Source: Pyrinomonadaceae bacterium MAG19_C2-C3 (GTDB lineage: Bacteria; Acidobacteriota; Blastocatellia; Pyrinomonadales; Pyrinomonadaceae). Taken from it: a stretch of 64,000 nt of DNA. A program made the translations under genes and the position numbers. The stretch is from contig JANDLT010000017.1 in NCBI GenBank assembly GCA_024330265.1, forward strand, positions 22,840 through 86,839, given 5' to 3'. Positions 16,745-24,724 of this stretch are shown piece by piece (position 1 is the stretch's first letter; every line of letters starts with the position of its first letter). The notes under the pieces were generated by a model. That model was not told the origin of the DNA. It did no database searches and worked only from the letters and a program-made list of their open reading frames with translations.

Positions 16745-17358
16745 TCGTTTTGTGGATTGATTTCCCGGTAAGGTTTGGCACGCGGCTTCTCAACCCGGCT
16801 TCCGGGCTTTATCGCTGCTTCCCCACGCCGACACGCCGGACAGTTCGCGGGGTCAAAAACGGGAACGTCGAGCGTCGCCAGAGCGATGCGGGGGATGCCG
16901 ACGTCCGCCTTGTTGTTGGAACGGTCAATGATGGATGCCGCCGCGATGACGCACGCGCCGAATGCGTTTAGGGCGTGAATGGTTTCGCGTGTCGAGCCGC
17001 CGGTGGTTATCACGTCTTCGACGACGAATGTGCGTTCACCTTCGCGCACGGTGAAGCCGCGACGTAGAGTCATGACGCCCGCTTCGCGTTCGGTGAAGAT
17101 GAATCGCGCGTTGAGTGCGCGGGCGACTTCATGCCCGATGATGATGCCGCCGATGGCGGGGGCGGCGACGGTTTCGATTCCGGCATCGCGGTAATGCTCC
17201 GCGATAGCCTGACCCAGCGCAGCGGCTTCGTGTGGATACTGAAGCACGCGGGCGCATTGCAGATAGTGCGTGCTGTGCAAGCCACTCGTCAGTTGAAAAT
17301 GTCCTTCGAGCAGTGCTTCCGTGCGCCGGAAGCGTTCGAGAATTTCGTGATTGTTCAT
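16726..17358 (-). CDS. pyrE: Orotate phosphoribosyltransferase (PyrE)
   Basis: Joins orotate to PRPP to give OMP in pyrimidine synthesis. From ATG 17358 (MNNHEILERFRRTEALLEGHF) it is 210 aa. The PRPP motif is FVVEDVITTGGST in the C-terminal half; GHFQLTSGLHS near residues 18-28 is the orotate-side loop, and AAPAIGGIIIGHEVA lies between. The C-terminal tail contains CPACRRG and a basic stretch; its last residues are encoded by the hairpin at 16708-16744. A longer frame from 17412 adds no conserved sequence. It diverges from the 17439 exonuclease gene with an 80-bp gap. Confidence 0.94.
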   Translation of the reverse strand: MNNHEILERFRRTEALLEGHFQLTSGLHSTHYLQCARVLQYPHEAAALGQAIAEHYRDAGIETVAAPAIGGIIIGHEVARALNARFIFTEREAGVMTLRRGFTVREGERTFVVEDVITTGGSTRETIHALNAFGACVIAAASIIDRSNNKADVGIPRIALATLDVPVFDPANCPACRRGEAAIKPGSRVEKPRAKPYREINPQNDTNRRE

Positions 17359-17438
17359 GGTCGTTCGGAGTTTGATTATGACTATGTGATTGTGACGGAC
17401 ATGCGAGGTCAAACCTCGCGTGTTAAAATGCGTTCCTG

Positions 17439-18287
17439 ATGTTGATTAACCAAACCACGCACTCCGCGCCCGTCGAACGCGCACCGCACAAGTTTTCCAA
17501 TCTCGTTTCCGATTCCGCTCTCGTTGATGATGCCGTGCGTTTGTTGCGCGCGAACGGCAAGCGCATGACGGCGATTGAACTTGCCGACCGCGTGTTACAA
17601 ATTGCGATTGACGATGCGGAAGTCGCCAGCCTGTTCATCGCCGAACTCGTGGGCGACGATGCGCGTTTTCAACCGCACGCCGACGGGACAATCGAACTCA
17701 TTGATGTTGATGTCAACTGGACGACGCTCGATGCGACCGATTTCGTCGTCGTTGATGTCGAGACGACGGGAGCGCGCACGCCGGAGTGTCGCGTCACGGA
17801 AGTCGGGGCGTATCGCGTGCGCGAAGGGCGCATCGTCGGTGAATTTGCGACGCTCATCAATCCCGAACAAGCGATTCCGCCGTTCATACAATCCTTGACC
17901 GGAATTACCGACGCGATGGTCGCGCGCGCCCCGACGTTCGGACAAGTCGCGGCGGAATGGCTCGCATTTGCCGACCGCGCAGTGTTGGTCGCGCACAACG
18001 CCCCGTTCGACGTGCGCTTTTTGAATGCGGAAGTGGGGCGCGTATTTCCGAATCGGCGGATGATAAATCCGCATCTCTGCACCGTCTCACTCGCCCGCCG
18101 CCTCGTTCCCGGTCTTATAAATTATCGCTTGCATACGGTCGCGGAACACTTCTCCATCTCCATCACTAATCGCCACCGCGCCGCCGGAGACGCGCACGCG
18201 ACCGCGCAAATCTTTTTACATTTCCTCGCCCGTCTGCGCGACCACAACATCACGACGCTTGGCGATGCGCGCATTATGCGTTGCTAA
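17439..18287 (+). CDS. DnaQ-like DEDDh 3'-5' exonuclease
   Basis: A 282-aa protein. The exonuclease domain (residues 100-270) has all DEDDh residues: Asp106 and Glu108 in VVVDVETTG, Asp191 in HNAPFDVRFL, His246 and Asp251 in HRAAGDAHA. This is the fold of the Pol III epsilon proofreading subunit and of stand-alone RNA/DNA exonucleases. The first 95 residues form a separate small alpha/beta domain with ALVDDAVRLLRANGKRMTAIELADRVL, like a winged-helix (HARE-HTH type). Such N-terminal additions occur in stand-alone DnaQ relatives, so it is probably not the core replicase subunit. Confidence 0.88.
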   Translation: MLINQTTHSAPVERAPHKFSNLVSDSALVDDAVRLLRANGKRMTAIELADRVLQIAIDDAEVASLFIAELVGDDARFQPHADGTIELIDVDVNWTTLDATDFVVVDVETTGARTPECRVTEVGAYRVREGRIVGEFATLINPEQAIPPFIQSLTGITDAMVARAPTFGQVAAEWLAFADRAVLVAHNAPFDVRFLNAEVGRVFPNRRMINPHLCTVSLARRLVPGLINYRLHTVAEHFSISITNRHRAAGDAHATAQIFLHFLARLRDHNITTLGDARIMRC

Positions 18288-18321
18288 TAAATCATCATGG
18301 CGAAGCGTCATCAGTGAAGTG

Positions 18322-18933
18322 TTATGAGCGAATCGCTCCTTCTTCTTTTTTGTTCTTCAACAAGTTCTTCATCACAAAAAAACCTATCAACATCACCGCG
18401 ACGCCCAAACCTATGAACGGATAATATCGCGCGAGGATTGCGCCCGCTTGCGCTCCGTATCGCACGGCGAATAAGCCTTCGACGGTAAAGCGAAAGAAGC
18501 GACCGAGACAGACGGCAACGGCGAAGCGCACGACGTTAAAGCGAAACACGCCCGCCGAAACGACGAACAACTTGAACGGAAACGGCGGCGGAAGCACGCT
18601 TGCGACCAACACGGAAAGCAAGTCGTAGCGTTCGATGAGCGAGCGGACGCGGGCTTGTTTCTCATCGGAAAAACGGGCGAGGGCGCGGCTGCCCGCCTTT
18701 TGTGAGATGTAATAAAGGATAATGCAACCGATGGTCGAGCCGAGCGTCGCGGCGACCGCGTAGAACAACATGCGCGACGGGTTCGCGGTTGAAAGCAGAA
18801 TCATCACCGCGTCCGCCCCACCGGGAAGCGGCACGAATGCCGAATCGAGCAAGGCAACCGCGAACAACCCGAACGCTCCAAAGGACATAAGCCACGTCAC
18901 GACCTCATTCAAAAACCGCGCAATCTTTTTCAC
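18322..18933 (-). CDS. VTT-domain (DedA/YqaA-type) membrane protein
   Basis: A 203-aa polytopic membrane protein of the VTT/SNARE-associated superfamily, whose DedA members take part in lipid-carrier flipping and envelope homeostasis. Signature features: FVPLPGGADAVMILLSTANP in the re-entrant loop, GSTIGCIILYYISQKAG, and LPPPFPFKLFVVSAGVFRFNVVRFAVAVCLGRFFRF. It overlaps the upstream paralogue (18930-19670) by 4 bp, so the two are translationally coupled. They may form a hetero-oligomer. Substrate unknown. Confidence 0.85.
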   Translation of the reverse strand: MKKIARFLNEVVTWLMSFGAFGLFAVALLDSAFVPLPGGADAVMILLSTANPSRMLFYAVAATLGSTIGCIILYYISQKAGSRALARFSDEKQARVRSLIERYDLLSVLVASVLPPPFPFKLFVVSAGVFRFNVVRFAVAVCLGRFFRFTVEGLFAVRYGAQAGAILARYYPFIGLGVAVMLIGFFVMKNLLKNKKEEGAIRS

Positions 18934-19670
18934 TCGCCGTCCGACCCTTCGTTTCTCTTGGCGTCCGCCGTTGAATCAGCGACATTCGATGTTGCCGTCA
19001 TCGTCGCTTCCGTTGTGTCGTTCATCTTCACGTCATTCGTTGTCAAGGCGTCAATGCGTGTGGCGCGAAAGCGTTTCCAGACAAGATAAATAAGAAGCCC
19101 GCCGAGTCCTGCCACCACTGTATAAGCGACGATAAGAAAGCCGTCGTCCTTCAACCAACCGATGACCTGTGCGCCGTAATAAACCGCGAGCGCGCCTTCG
19201 ACGAAGTAACGCACGGAGCGCGCAATCATAATCGTCGTGACGAATCGCCAGCGCGGATATTCGAGCGCGCCCGCCGTGGCGACGAAAATCTTAAACGGCA
19301 TCGGCGGCGGCAAGAGTGCGGGAATCGCTAAAGTCAAAATCCCATAGCGCGAGTATGCGTGTTCGACCCGCGCGATATGTTCCGCCTTGAAGCGACGACG
19401 CAACACGGCTTGCCCGCCGCGCCGCATAATCGAATACAACAATAAACAACCGAGAACCGAGCCGAGCGCGGCGAACAAAGGAAAATAGAAAACCGCTTCA
19501 TGGTCGCTGATACAGCGCATGATGACGAGGTAATCATTGATTTCAGGTAATGAAAGAAGACTTGAATCAAGCGCGCCGATAACCACCATCGCGGGGGCGG
19601 CGACATAGACGGGAACGGTTGTGATGTGGAGTTGAAGCCACCCGAAGAGACGTTGAAACCAATCGAACAT
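18930..19670 (-). CDS. VTT-domain (DedA/YqaA-type) membrane protein, paralogue
   Basis: A 246-aa membrane protein with the same plan as its downstream neighbour: GALDSSLLSLPEINDYLVIM, then GSVLGCLLLYSIMRRGG, and LPPPMPFKIFVATAGALEYPRWRFVTTIMIARSVRYFVEG. A C-terminal cytoplasmic tail of about 40 polar residues (Thr/Asp-rich) is absent from the paralogue. Overlap of 4 bp with 18322-18933 points to one operon. The tandem arrangement of two diverged copies suggests an old duplication and possibly a two-component membrane complex. Confidence 0.85.
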   Translation of the reverse strand: MFDWFQRLFGWLQLHITTVPVYVAAPAMVVIGALDSSLLSLPEINDYLVIMRCISDHEAVFYFPLFAALGSVLGCLLLYSIMRRGGQAVLRRRFKAEHIARVEHAYSRYGILTLAIPALLPPPMPFKIFVATAGALEYPRWRFVTTIMIARSVRYFVEGALAVYYGAQVIGWLKDDGFLIVAYTVVAGLGGLLIYLVWKRFRATRIDALTTNDVKMNDTTEATMTATSNVADSTADAKRNEGSDGE

Positions 19671-19739
19671 GCGAGGGGAGTCTAAAGCGGCGGGCGGTGA
19701 GTGGCAAGTGAGGAAGCAGATGAAGTTTAGTTTGTAGCT

Positions 19740-20036
19740 TTAACTTCTCGGCTTATTCTCGTGTTTCTTGAACGCTCTTTCATTTAAGAACCAAATCCAC
19801 AATCCCATACACAAACCGAACACGACACCGTTGATTACTCTCAACTCGAAATACATCTCGCTTTCAACTATCCTTCGCGCCCAAGAGAAATTGAAGACGA
19901 AGGCAGCTATATTTTCATATAGAAATACGAGCAGCGCGAACCCTCCGCCCATCCTGAGAATCCCTTCGATGAAGACGTAACGCGCAAAGCCTTTGGCTCT
20001 GACCCTTGCCCATTTCTCTTTCGCTTCAGGCTTCAT
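19740..20036 (-). CDS. Small membrane protein of unknown function
   Basis: A 98-aa protein with two hydrophobic segments (about residues 28-52, RMGGGFALLVFLYENIAAFV; and 69-88, NGVVFGLCMGLWIWFL) and basic ends (MKPEAKEKWARVRAKG; KKHENKPRS). No family recognised. It lies 10 bp after the outer-membrane barrel gene on the same strand, so it is likely co-transcribed with it. Confidence 0.6.
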   Translation of the reverse strand: MKPEAKEKWARVRAKGFARYVFIEGILRMGGGFALLVFLYENIAAFVFNFSWARRIVESEMYFELRVINGVVFGLCMGLWIWFLNERAFKKHENKPRS

Positions 20037-20046
20037 AATTAAGCAC

Positions 20047-20958
20047 TTATCGCGCGGGCGCGAACACGCTGGGCGTGTCGTAAGTGACGCCGAAGGTGAT
20101 GCCGGAGCGCGGGCTGAAATCCGATAATCCGAGAATACCTGCGGCGTCGAAGCGCAAACCGGTCGTCGTCTTGAACTGCACGCCGAGACGGGCTTCGGAT
20201 TGTGATTCAGTTCCTAAAGGCGCGCGACCGGAACGTGTGTTGGCGCGTCCGTTGACTTCGCCCGCGAGGTTGATGCGTTCGTTGACGCGATAGATTCCGG
20301 CGAGTCCGTAGAGAAACACATCGTTCTGCGTAAAGGCTTCGGTCGGTGCGGGCAGAATGCCGATACCAAAATTGCCGAACGTATTAAGCCTGCCGTCTCT
20401 GCCGAAGCGTTTGCCGACAAGCACCGTGCCGAAAATGTTGTTTTGATTTGTGCCGATGCCGCGCGCCTGATTCGAGTTGGGAAGTTGCACGCCGAAGCGG
20501 AAACCGAGCGACGGGCTGCGTCGGGTTTCATTGCGGAGTTTGATTTTCGTGGCAATGGTAAAGTCGCCCGTGTCGTTCGTCGAGTTGTTAAGATTGCCGT
20601 TGAAATCGAGCGGAATCGGTGACGGAACGGTGCGCGTGTTGATGCTCAAAAAGTTTTGCGCGACGCCTTCGATTTGCAGTTCGACGTTCGGGGCAAGTCC
20701 GATGTTGACGCCGATGACGCCGATGCGTGTTTGGTCGCCCGTCAAACCGGAGAGCGGAAACTTGGCGTTTTGCAAGAAATCTATTCCCGCTTCGATACGC
20801 AAACTGCCGGGCGCGATGATGTCAACGTCTTCCGTGATAAGCGGACGTTGTTGGGCATTCGCACACACGACGCAAAAGAGCAACGCGACGCAAGAGCATA
20901 CAAGGAACGACACGCGGCGGAGGGCGAGAGACAACACTTCAAGTGATTTAGCTTGCAT
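20047..20958 (-). CDS. Outer-membrane beta-barrel protein (phenol-degradation MetA-like)
   Basis: A 303-aa exported protein with an N-terminal signal (LVCSCVALLFCVVCANAQ, mature from about residue 36). The mature part starts RPLITEDVDIIAPGSLRIEAGIDF and continues with alternating amphipathic strands (VELQIEGVAQNF, FTIATKIKLRNE, SEARLGVQFKTTTGLRFDAAG), as in the Phenol_MetA_deg / transporter-like barrel family. Many members have no link to phenol, so a metabolic role should not be assumed. The gene starts 8 bp from the mobile element at 20966-21362, which sits in its promoter region. Confidence 0.75.
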   Translation of the reverse strand: MQAKSLEVLSLALRRVSFLVCSCVALLFCVVCANAQQRPLITEDVDIIAPGSLRIEAGIDFLQNAKFPLSGLTGDQTRIGVIGVNIGLAPNVELQIEGVAQNFLSINTRTVPSPIPLDFNGNLNNSTNDTGDFTIATKIKLRNETRRSPSLGFRFGVQLPNSNQARGIGTNQNNIFGTVLVGKRFGRDGRLNTFGNFGIGILPAPTEAFTQNDVFLYGLAGIYRVNERINLAGEVNGRANTRSGRAPLGTESQSEARLGVQFKTTTGLRFDAAGILGLSDFSPRSGITFGVTYDTPSVFAPAR

Positions 20959-20965
20959 AAAAGTT

Positions 20966-21362
20966 GTAACTGTTCAGCCGTCTTCAGACGGCTTCCCGCG
21001 AAGCGGCATAGAGACCAGCCGTTTGACGGCTGGGTAGAACGCGGTTCACGATTCTCCAGCCCGTTTTAACGGGCTTACTCCGTCGGGCTTGAGCCGTCTT
21101 CCGTTCGTTCCAATCGTTCATAAATTTGTCCGCACGCATGATGCTCTTTCTGATTTCTCACGTATTGCTTTACCCACTCTAAATCTTTTGTTCCGAAACT
21201 CACTACACCGTAGCGCGACATCCGGTTGTGCTTTCGGCTATAGCCGGTCAGGGGAAGGACGTTAAAACGCCCTTCTTTGTTTTCCAACCATCAACCCAGC
21301 CGTCAAACGGCTGGTCTATGCGCCCTCGCGGGGAAGCCGTCTGAAGACGGCTGAGTAGTTAC
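20966..21362. mobile_element. Palindromic transposable element, family 2, copy C (with transposase remnant)
   Basis: About 397 bp with long imperfect terminal inverted repeats of roughly 70 bp. Left end GTAACTGTTCAGCCGTCTTC; right end, read inward, GTAACTACTCAGCCGTCTTC; both continue through AGACGGCTTCC and CCAGCCGTTTGACGGCTGGG. The flanks carry 8-bp direct repeats TAAAAGTT (20958-20965) and TAAAAATT (21363-21370), one mismatch. The interior holds GCCCGTTTTAACGGGC and AAGGACGTTAAAACGCCCTT palindromes and the Y1-type transposase remnant. Copy D (42276-42549) is colinear but lacks the remnant. Confidence 0.9.
21075..21287 (-). pseudogene. C-terminal remnant of a Y1 (IS200/RAYT-type) transposase
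   Basis: The 70-codon frame contains, at residues 23-63 (about 21099-21221), MSRYGVVSFGTKDLEWVKQY and VRNQKEHHACGQIYERLERT. This matches the C-terminal pattern of REP-associated tyrosine transposases (GY.VFSVS...V..YI..QEEHH). The HUH motif, the catalytic tyrosine and the first three quarters of the protein are missing. Residues 1-20 and the last few are encoded by the element's palindromes, so the frame is a fusion of remnant and repeat. It cannot be active. Confidence 0.75.
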
Positions 21363-21907
21363 TAAAAATTTGAGAATCAACTTTCCGACGATGACGGCGG
21401 ATTGTAGTGACACGAACGAACATCAGTCAACAACATCGCCGGAAATACTCCCGACCGCTTTGTAATTGCGACCGCCCGTGAACACCGCATAAAATTATTA
21501 CCCGTCTGCATAATTCATTGACAAAGATTACATCTACTGTTACCGTCCCGTCGCCCCTCAAGCAACCTGACCAACTGAGCATTTCTCTCACCGACTTTGC
21601 TCACCACTAATTTCGTCCGTTACTTCGCGCGATGATGAGATTGCCACATAACTCCCCTCCCCGCATTTTTTGTGCCGTTGAGCGAATTGCTCGCGGAGTA
21701 CGAACGTGCGTTGACGGGGAGTGCTTCACTTCATCGCACTAAAACAATTTTAGCCCCGATGCTTTCTGTTCAGGACGGCATCGGGGCTTTTACTCGATAC
21801 AACCTTCGCCGCATTTCTGCGCGCGAGATGCACCGTGTAGCGACAGGCATCTTAGCGCAAAGTGCGGCGACTGTTCAAAACATTCAACCAATTTGGGGAG
21901 ATACACA
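21363..21907. other. Intergenic region with orphan terminator
   Basis: 545 bp between mobile element C and the exported-protein gene at 21908. No convincing gene; a 79-codon frame at 21672-21911 overlaps the terminator hairpin and looks random. TTGACA at about 21524 could be a -35 box. GGGGAG at 21894-21899 serves as ribosome binding site for 21908. Confidence 0.5.
21752..21792 (+). terminator. Orphan Rho-independent terminator
   Basis: A 10-bp perfect stem (AGCCCCGATG 21752-21761, CATCGGGGCT 21779-21788) with a 17-nt loop, then a short T-run ending TTTTA. No gene ends upstream on this strand, so it may end a small RNA from 21.5-21.75 kb or attenuate the 21908 gene. Confidence 0.75.
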
Positions 21908-22747
21908 ATGAACAAATACGCTAAGTTAATCGCCGCCGCACTCGTTCTCTGCGCTGGCGGAGGAGTAGTAATGTGGATGAGTGCCCGATCATCTGTCAAA
22001 GGAGCGGCAGCAGTGATGCCCAACGACAACACATATGTCCATCCGTTCGATAAAATCAACAAAAAGGCTAAGGCGGCAAAGAACAACAAAGAGGAATCGG
22101 TTAAAGAGATGACCGATGAAATAATCGACACGCTCACGCTGCCGAGGGTGCCTTTCTTCATTAAGGATAAGATGAAGGATCGTTTGGCGCGTGCCGAGAA
22201 GAATTACCGCACGGGTAAAAAGGGCGGCATCAGCGAAGACGGTGTGGTCAAGATGGTCAACGAACTTGCCGGAAAATTCAATGTGCCGGAGTACGTCAAA
22301 ACCAATCATTTCCAAGTACGTACTGCCCGGGTCAGCTTGCTGGCTAGTTTACCGGACTTAACCACCACCAAGACGGACAAGCTGAAGAAGGGCGACAAAA
22401 AGATTCTCGGTCTCATGTCGCCTGCCGAAGCAATAGCTGTGTCGATGTACCTGTTGCAACAGAAGATGGTGAACGAGGCATGGCAGGTAACGCCGGAAGA
22501 ATTCGTCGCCAACTTGCACCAAAAGCAGTTGGAAAGGTGGCAAGCCCAACGCAATCAAAAGAGCAGTGCCGAGCAGACGGGCAGTTTTACGGCTAACCCA
22601 AAGGGCGAGTTCAAGCTGCGCGGCGAGTTGAGACCGAAGAGAGACGCAGTGCTACAAGCGATTGACAGCGGGGCGGCTAACATGAACCCGGCAGAGTTGT
22701 CGGGGTTGGCAGACGCGGCACTAGACATTCTCGGCGTGGAACGCTAG
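21908..22747 (+). CDS. Exported protein of unknown function
   Basis: A 279-aa protein from ATG 21908, preceded by GGGGAG. N-terminal signal/anchor MNKYAKLIAAALVLCAGGGVVMW. The mature region is Lys-rich and mostly helical: HPFDKINKKAKAAKNNKEESVKEMTDE, then FFIKDKMKDRLARAEKNYRTGKKGG, and a middle section with LMSPAEAIAVSMYLLQQKMV. The C-terminal part has PAELSGLADAALDILG. No family recognised. It lies 18 bp before a lipoprotein gene and probably shares its transcript. Codon choice (more AAG, GAG) differs from the housekeeping genes, suggesting accessory origin. Confidence 0.7.
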   Translation: MNKYAKLIAAALVLCAGGGVVMWMSARSSVKGAAAVMPNDNTYVHPFDKINKKAKAAKNNKEESVKEMTDEIIDTLTLPRVPFFIKDKMKDRLARAEKNYRTGKKGGISEDGVVKMVNELAGKFNVPEYVKTNHFQVRTARVSLLASLPDLTTTKTDKLKKGDKKILGLMSPAEAIAVSMYLLQQKMVNEAWQVTPEEFVANLHQKQLERWQAQRNQKSSAEQTGSFTANPKGEFKLRGELRPKRDAVLQAIDSGAANMNPAELSGLADAALDILGVER

Positions 22748-22765
22748 TCGGTAAGGAGGAACAAT

Positions 22766-23527
22766 ATGATGAAAAAAACTTTAAGACTTGCGTCGGCACT
22801 TCTAGTCGTGATCGGTTGTTTCGGTTGCGACAATCCACCTAACCCCGGTTTCAGGATTTCGACTTACATTGAGGTAATTAACCCGATCACCGGTTTCCCA
22901 GAGGACGTTCCTCATCGGAACGTTGGCGTTCGCGGAGACCTTCTCGAGCGTAGTCCAGATGCTACGGGCATCTACGACGATTTCAGCGGAAACACTGGTG
23001 CTAACGCTTACTTCGATGCCGAGGACAGAGTAGCTCCGGGAGATTGGATTGTAATAGAGACGAGCGGTCCGTGCTCTGGAAAATCCAAGCAGATTATCAT
23101 TGATCCGGGGGAGGACAGGGGTATCACCTGCGACACAATATCGGATTTCTTCTTTTTTACGGTCACTCCGTCTTTTATTGACGCGGACTATCCGCCAGCG
23201 AATGTAACCATTCATGGCACGGGTATGAGCGTGGTAGGCGGTATGCCGTCGGTTGAGTATTGGAACTCAGCCGGGCAGTTTGTCGCTTCGGCACAAGCGA
23301 CGGAGGTTGCGCCGGACGGGACTTGGCTGCGCGGTTCGACTCCTGACCTTTCCCAAGTCCATTCGGGCAGGTATTTGTTGCGAGTTAAGAACGCCACAGG
23401 CGAATATGTCGGAAGTGCTATTGTGGATGTCTTCAAGTTTCAAGAACCGCCACCGCCACCAAACCCTGACCCGTGCAGTTGCCCGCCTGACCGACCATGT
23501 ATGCCGTGCTATGAAAACCAATATTGA
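22766..23527 (+). CDS. Lipoprotein with IPT/TIG-like domain
   Basis: A 253-aa lipoprotein: MMKKTLRLASALLVVIGCFGCD contains the lipobox VIGC (Cys18; Cys21 is a second candidate). Residues about 135-225 form an IPT/TIG-like immunoglobulin-fold domain: VTPSFIDADYPPANVTIHGTG, then HSGRYLLRVKNATGEYVGSAIVDVF. A Pro-rich tail ends in a Cys cluster (CSCPPDRPCMPCYENQY). GGAGGA lies 7 nt upstream of the start. Probably binds surface polymers or partner proteins. A similar C-terminal tail occurs in the fragment at 24285-24488. Confidence 0.7.
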   Translation: MMKKTLRLASALLVVIGCFGCDNPPNPGFRISTYIEVINPITGFPEDVPHRNVGVRGDLLERSPDATGIYDDFSGNTGANAYFDAEDRVAPGDWIVIETSGPCSGKSKQIIIDPGEDRGITCDTISDFFFFTVTPSFIDADYPPANVTIHGTGMSVVGGMPSVEYWNSAGQFVASAQATEVAPDGTWLRGSTPDLSQVHSGRYLLRVKNATGEYVGSAIVDVFKFQEPPPPPNPDPCSCPPDRPCMPCYENQY

Positions 23528-23578
23528 CGTTTAAGCGTCAATGTATGCGGTAGATACTGAAAAAGCCGTGCCATAGAG

Positions 23579-23630
23579 GTAAGTAAGGAGAGAGTAAGTT
23601 TTAGTCGAGACTTACTCTCTCCTTACTTAC
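23579..23630. repeat. Perfect 21-bp inverted repeat
   Basis: Stem 23579-23599 (GTAAGTAAGGAGAGAGTAAG plus T) pairs exactly with 23610-23630, around a 10-nt loop. There is no T-run after it. It lies between a lipoprotein gene and a DUF4440-like gene, 33 bp before the latter's start. Might be a terminator without U-tract, an mRNA-stabilising hairpin, or a small mobile palindrome. Confidence 0.85.
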
Positions 23631-23662
23631 AATGCCGACGCTTTATTGCCGGAGGAGTTAAA

Positions 23663-24178
23663 ATGATGAACAAAATTCTTATATTTGTCGCTTTGCTAAT
23701 GATGCCAATATCTTTTGCACAAGGGCAAGACGACGATAACCGTGATAGCAAAGCCAAGCAGGAAATCATCAAAGTGTACCGCGAGTACACTGCTGCGCGA
23801 GAGAAAAGAGATGCCGCCGTAATGAACCGTATCCTTGCAGATGATTACGGGGAGGCTGATGTGGTTTTCGGTGTTGTGGATGGAGGCTCTAACCTGAAAG
23901 CGCAAACCCTCGCGTTGTACAAAGCCAGCCCGCACCGCGCTGATTCAGTTGATCATAGAACGATTGAGATTCACAGCACGGTTGTTACTATTCACGGAGA
24001 CACAGCGGTTTTGACAAGCCGGGAAACGAGCAAAGGCATAGACCCTCGCGGTCATGCCTACAATGACCCGATATTGGTGACACATGTGTTCGTTAAACGG
24101 GACGGACGCTGGCAGATAATCGCTACGCACGGCGGGCAGATTAAAGAGATAGCCGCCCAAGCCGGCAATCAAAAATAA
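23663..24178 (+). CDS. Exported SnoaL/DUF4440-like (NTF2-fold) protein
   Basis: A 171-aa protein. Signal peptide MMNKILIFVALLMMPISFAQG. The mature part follows the NTF2-fold DUF4440 pattern: an N-terminal helix (KQEIIKVYREYTAAREKRDAAVMNRILADDY), then strands ending RTIEIHSTVVTIHGDTAVLTSRETSKG and LVTHVFVKRDGRWQIIATHGGQI. The last segment (DGRWQI..H) is the most recognisable part. Proteins of this fold may bind small ligands or act as isomerases; no function can be assigned. GGAGGAG lies 7-8 nt before ATG 23663. Confidence 0.8.
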   Translation: MMNKILIFVALLMMPISFAQGQDDDNRDSKAKQEIIKVYREYTAAREKRDAAVMNRILADDYGEADVVFGVVDGGSNLKAQTLALYKASPHRADSVDHRTIEIHSTVVTIHGDTAVLTSRETSKGIDPRGHAYNDPILVTHVFVKRDGRWQIIATHGGQIKEIAAQAGNQK

Positions 24179-24284
24179 TAATCCCGCGCGTCCGGCTCGT
24201 TACTTATCGCAGGCGCGGCGACGGACAAAGTATTGAACGTGCAAGTCGCCCGCGCCGTCCGCGCACGTCCTACGCTCGTCAGCT

Positions 24285-24488
24285 TTGTCGAATACGTATA
24301 GTGGCTTTTACACCGTAGTCGTTATGAACCGGACGGCAGACGGCAACGGCGAGATTTTAGGCGCGGCGAACGTCACACTCTTCGGCAACGACCCGCCACC
24401 ACCCGACCCGCCGACGGATCCCGGTGGATGTAATCCCCAACCGGAGTATGAGGACGGTCCACAGCTAATACAAGAACCTTGCTATTGA
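24285..24488 (+). pseudogene. Gene fragment resembling a TIG-lipoprotein C-terminus
   Basis: A 67-codon frame without signal peptide: SGFYTVVVMNRTADGNGEIL, then a Pro-rich PPPPDPPTDPGGC tail ending in Cys-Tyr. This parallels the last 70 residues of the 22766 lipoprotein (SGRYLLRVKNATGEYVGSA, then PPPPPNPDPCSC). The beginning of the gene is missing, only a TTG could start it, and the sequence upstream (24180-24284) shows no matching frame. Most likely a degraded paralogue. Confidence 0.5.
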
Positions 24489-24539
24489 TGCTCTTTGCAT
24501 TGGTTTGACTGCCAATTTAGGATCATCGGTAACAAAATC

Positions 24540-24581
24540 GCACGCCTCTGGACTAGCACTTATCGCGGTTCAGAGGCGTGC
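24540..24581. terminator. Hairpin after the gene fragment
   Basis: An 11-bp perfect stem (GCACGCCTCTG 24540-24550, CAGAGGCGTGC 24571-24581) with a 20-nt loop. No T-run directly follows, but a CTTTTTTC tract lies about 25 nt later. Likely a transcription end for the 21.9-24.5 kb group. Confidence 0.55.
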
Positions 24582-24724
24582 CATAATCAAGCCAAAAATG
24601 AAAACTTTTTTCATCCCCCCTCTTTAATTACGGTGCATAAGTGAACTTTTGCAAGCGTAACGTGGCGCGCTGAAATCAGAGACCATCATTTTTTGCTAAT
24701 AGCACATGGGAAAATTGACTAAAG

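Noticed and set aside
21672..21911. A 79-codon plus-strand frame before the exported-protein gene
   Set aside because: It runs through a terminator hairpin, lacks a ribosome site and has no recognisable features.
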